Positions 63,850-64,000 of a DNA stretch of 64,000 bases are shown piece after piece; position 1 is the first letter of the stretch, and every line of letters begins with the position of its first letter. The stretch spans positions 124,001-188,000 of the forward strand of contig NZ_CAJGZM010000001.1 in the NCBI RefSeq assembly GCF_904846175.1. The letters are read 5' to 3'. The notes under the pieces were generated by a model. It was given only the letters and a program-made list of their open reading frames with translations. It was not told the DNA's origin and did not search any database. The stretch is from Psychrobacter immobilis (GTDB lineage Bacteria > Pseudomonadota > Gammaproteobacteria > Pseudomonadales > Moraxellaceae). The position numbers were made by a program, and so were the translations under genes.

Positions 63850-64000
63850 TTAATCAATAAAGCTTAACCAATCCATATACTGCTCATTGCGACCATGGAC
63901 TACATCAAAGTACAAGGTTTGCAGTTTTTCAGTCAACGGGCCACGACCACCATTACCGATAGTACGATCATCATACTCACGAATAGGCGTGACTTCAGCT
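63850..64000 (-). CDS. ilvE: Branched-chain amino acid aminotransferase, C-terminal end
   Basis: Only the last 49 codons are in the window; the gene runs off the right edge. The minus-strand frame reads AEVTPIREYDDRTIGNGGRG, then PLTEKLQTLYFDVVHGRNEQYMDWLSFID and a TAA. The stretch VTPIRE, the IG.G.RGP turn and the LYFD.VHG end are characteristic of class IV PLP aminotransferases of IlvE type, which exchange amino groups of leucine, isoleucine and valine with glutamate. A perfect terminator follows. The family call is good although the catalytic Lys is outside the window. Confidence 0.85.
   Translation of the reverse strand, partial: AEVTPIREYDDRTIGNGGRGPLTEKLQTLYFDVVHGRNEQYMDWLSFID

Noticed and set aside
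1..64000. tRNA, rRNA, CRISPR array, insertion sequence or prophage
   Set aside because: No cloverleaf-like segment, regularly spaced repeat array, transposase frame or phage gene was recognised by reading; a covariance-model search would be needed to exclude small RNAs.

Overview
The window reads as a chromosomal segment of a Psychrobacter-like gammaproteobacterium (Moraxellaceae). This is an inference from gene content: a fused tyrA-aroA after pheA and hisC, two adjacent fadD-type ligases, a dnaE-hpt-trmJ block, a fetAB-type pair, moderate GC and many short lipoproteins. Genes are dense and on both strands. No rRNA, tRNA, CRISPR array, insertion sequence or prophage was seen. Nearly all genes are of household type.

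Layout. 1-2487 is the N-terminal part of a trimeric autotransporter adhesin running off the left edge. 2816-5951 is an envelope-stress-like locus: a CpxA-like kinase and CpxR-like regulator overlapping by one base, with a divergent Spy/CpxP-family lipoprotein. 6144-10149 holds two large, distantly related lipoproteins of unknown function, one with eleven YDxxG pentapeptides. 10347-14461 carries a small secreted protein, gamma-glutamyltransferase and a DadA-like oxidoreductase. 14782-21482 is dnaE, an orphan Hpt protein, trmJ, ytoQ and cysE. 21593-25205 holds a DUF924 protein, an SDR, a divergent folK, folB and rarD. 25487-30361 is the aromatic operon pheA-hisC-tyrA/aroA.

30814-43742 contains transaldolase, an adhesin-E-like secreted protein, apt, a 54-residue rubredoxin, an alpha/beta hydrolase, a WG-repeat protein, an EamA transporter, a uracil permease, serine dehydratase, a small lipoprotein, argJ and exonuclease III. 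43994-46353 is a thioesterase followed by a FetA/FetB-type ABC pair. 46758-50727 holds two near-identical long-chain acyl-CoA ligases, each with its own recognisable sigma70 promoter. 50841-55519 is a minus-strand set of SDR, histidine phosphatase, APH-like kinase and acyl-CoA dehydrogenase, probably a lipid catabolic module. 55731-60007 has sohB, aspS and a lipid A-type acyltransferase. 60150-63740 is an A/T-rich glycosyltransferase patch, probably for lipooligosaccharide, ending in a frameshifted remnant of a fourth family member. The C-terminal end of ilvE closes the window.

I see no clearly new multi-gene system. The loci most worth a second look are the paired lipoproteins with the YDxxG tract, the Cpx-like locus whose CpxP-like partner is a lipoprotein, the acyl-CoA dehydrogenase/kinase/phosphatase/SDR set, the divergent HPPK, and the decaying glycosyltransferase duplicate.
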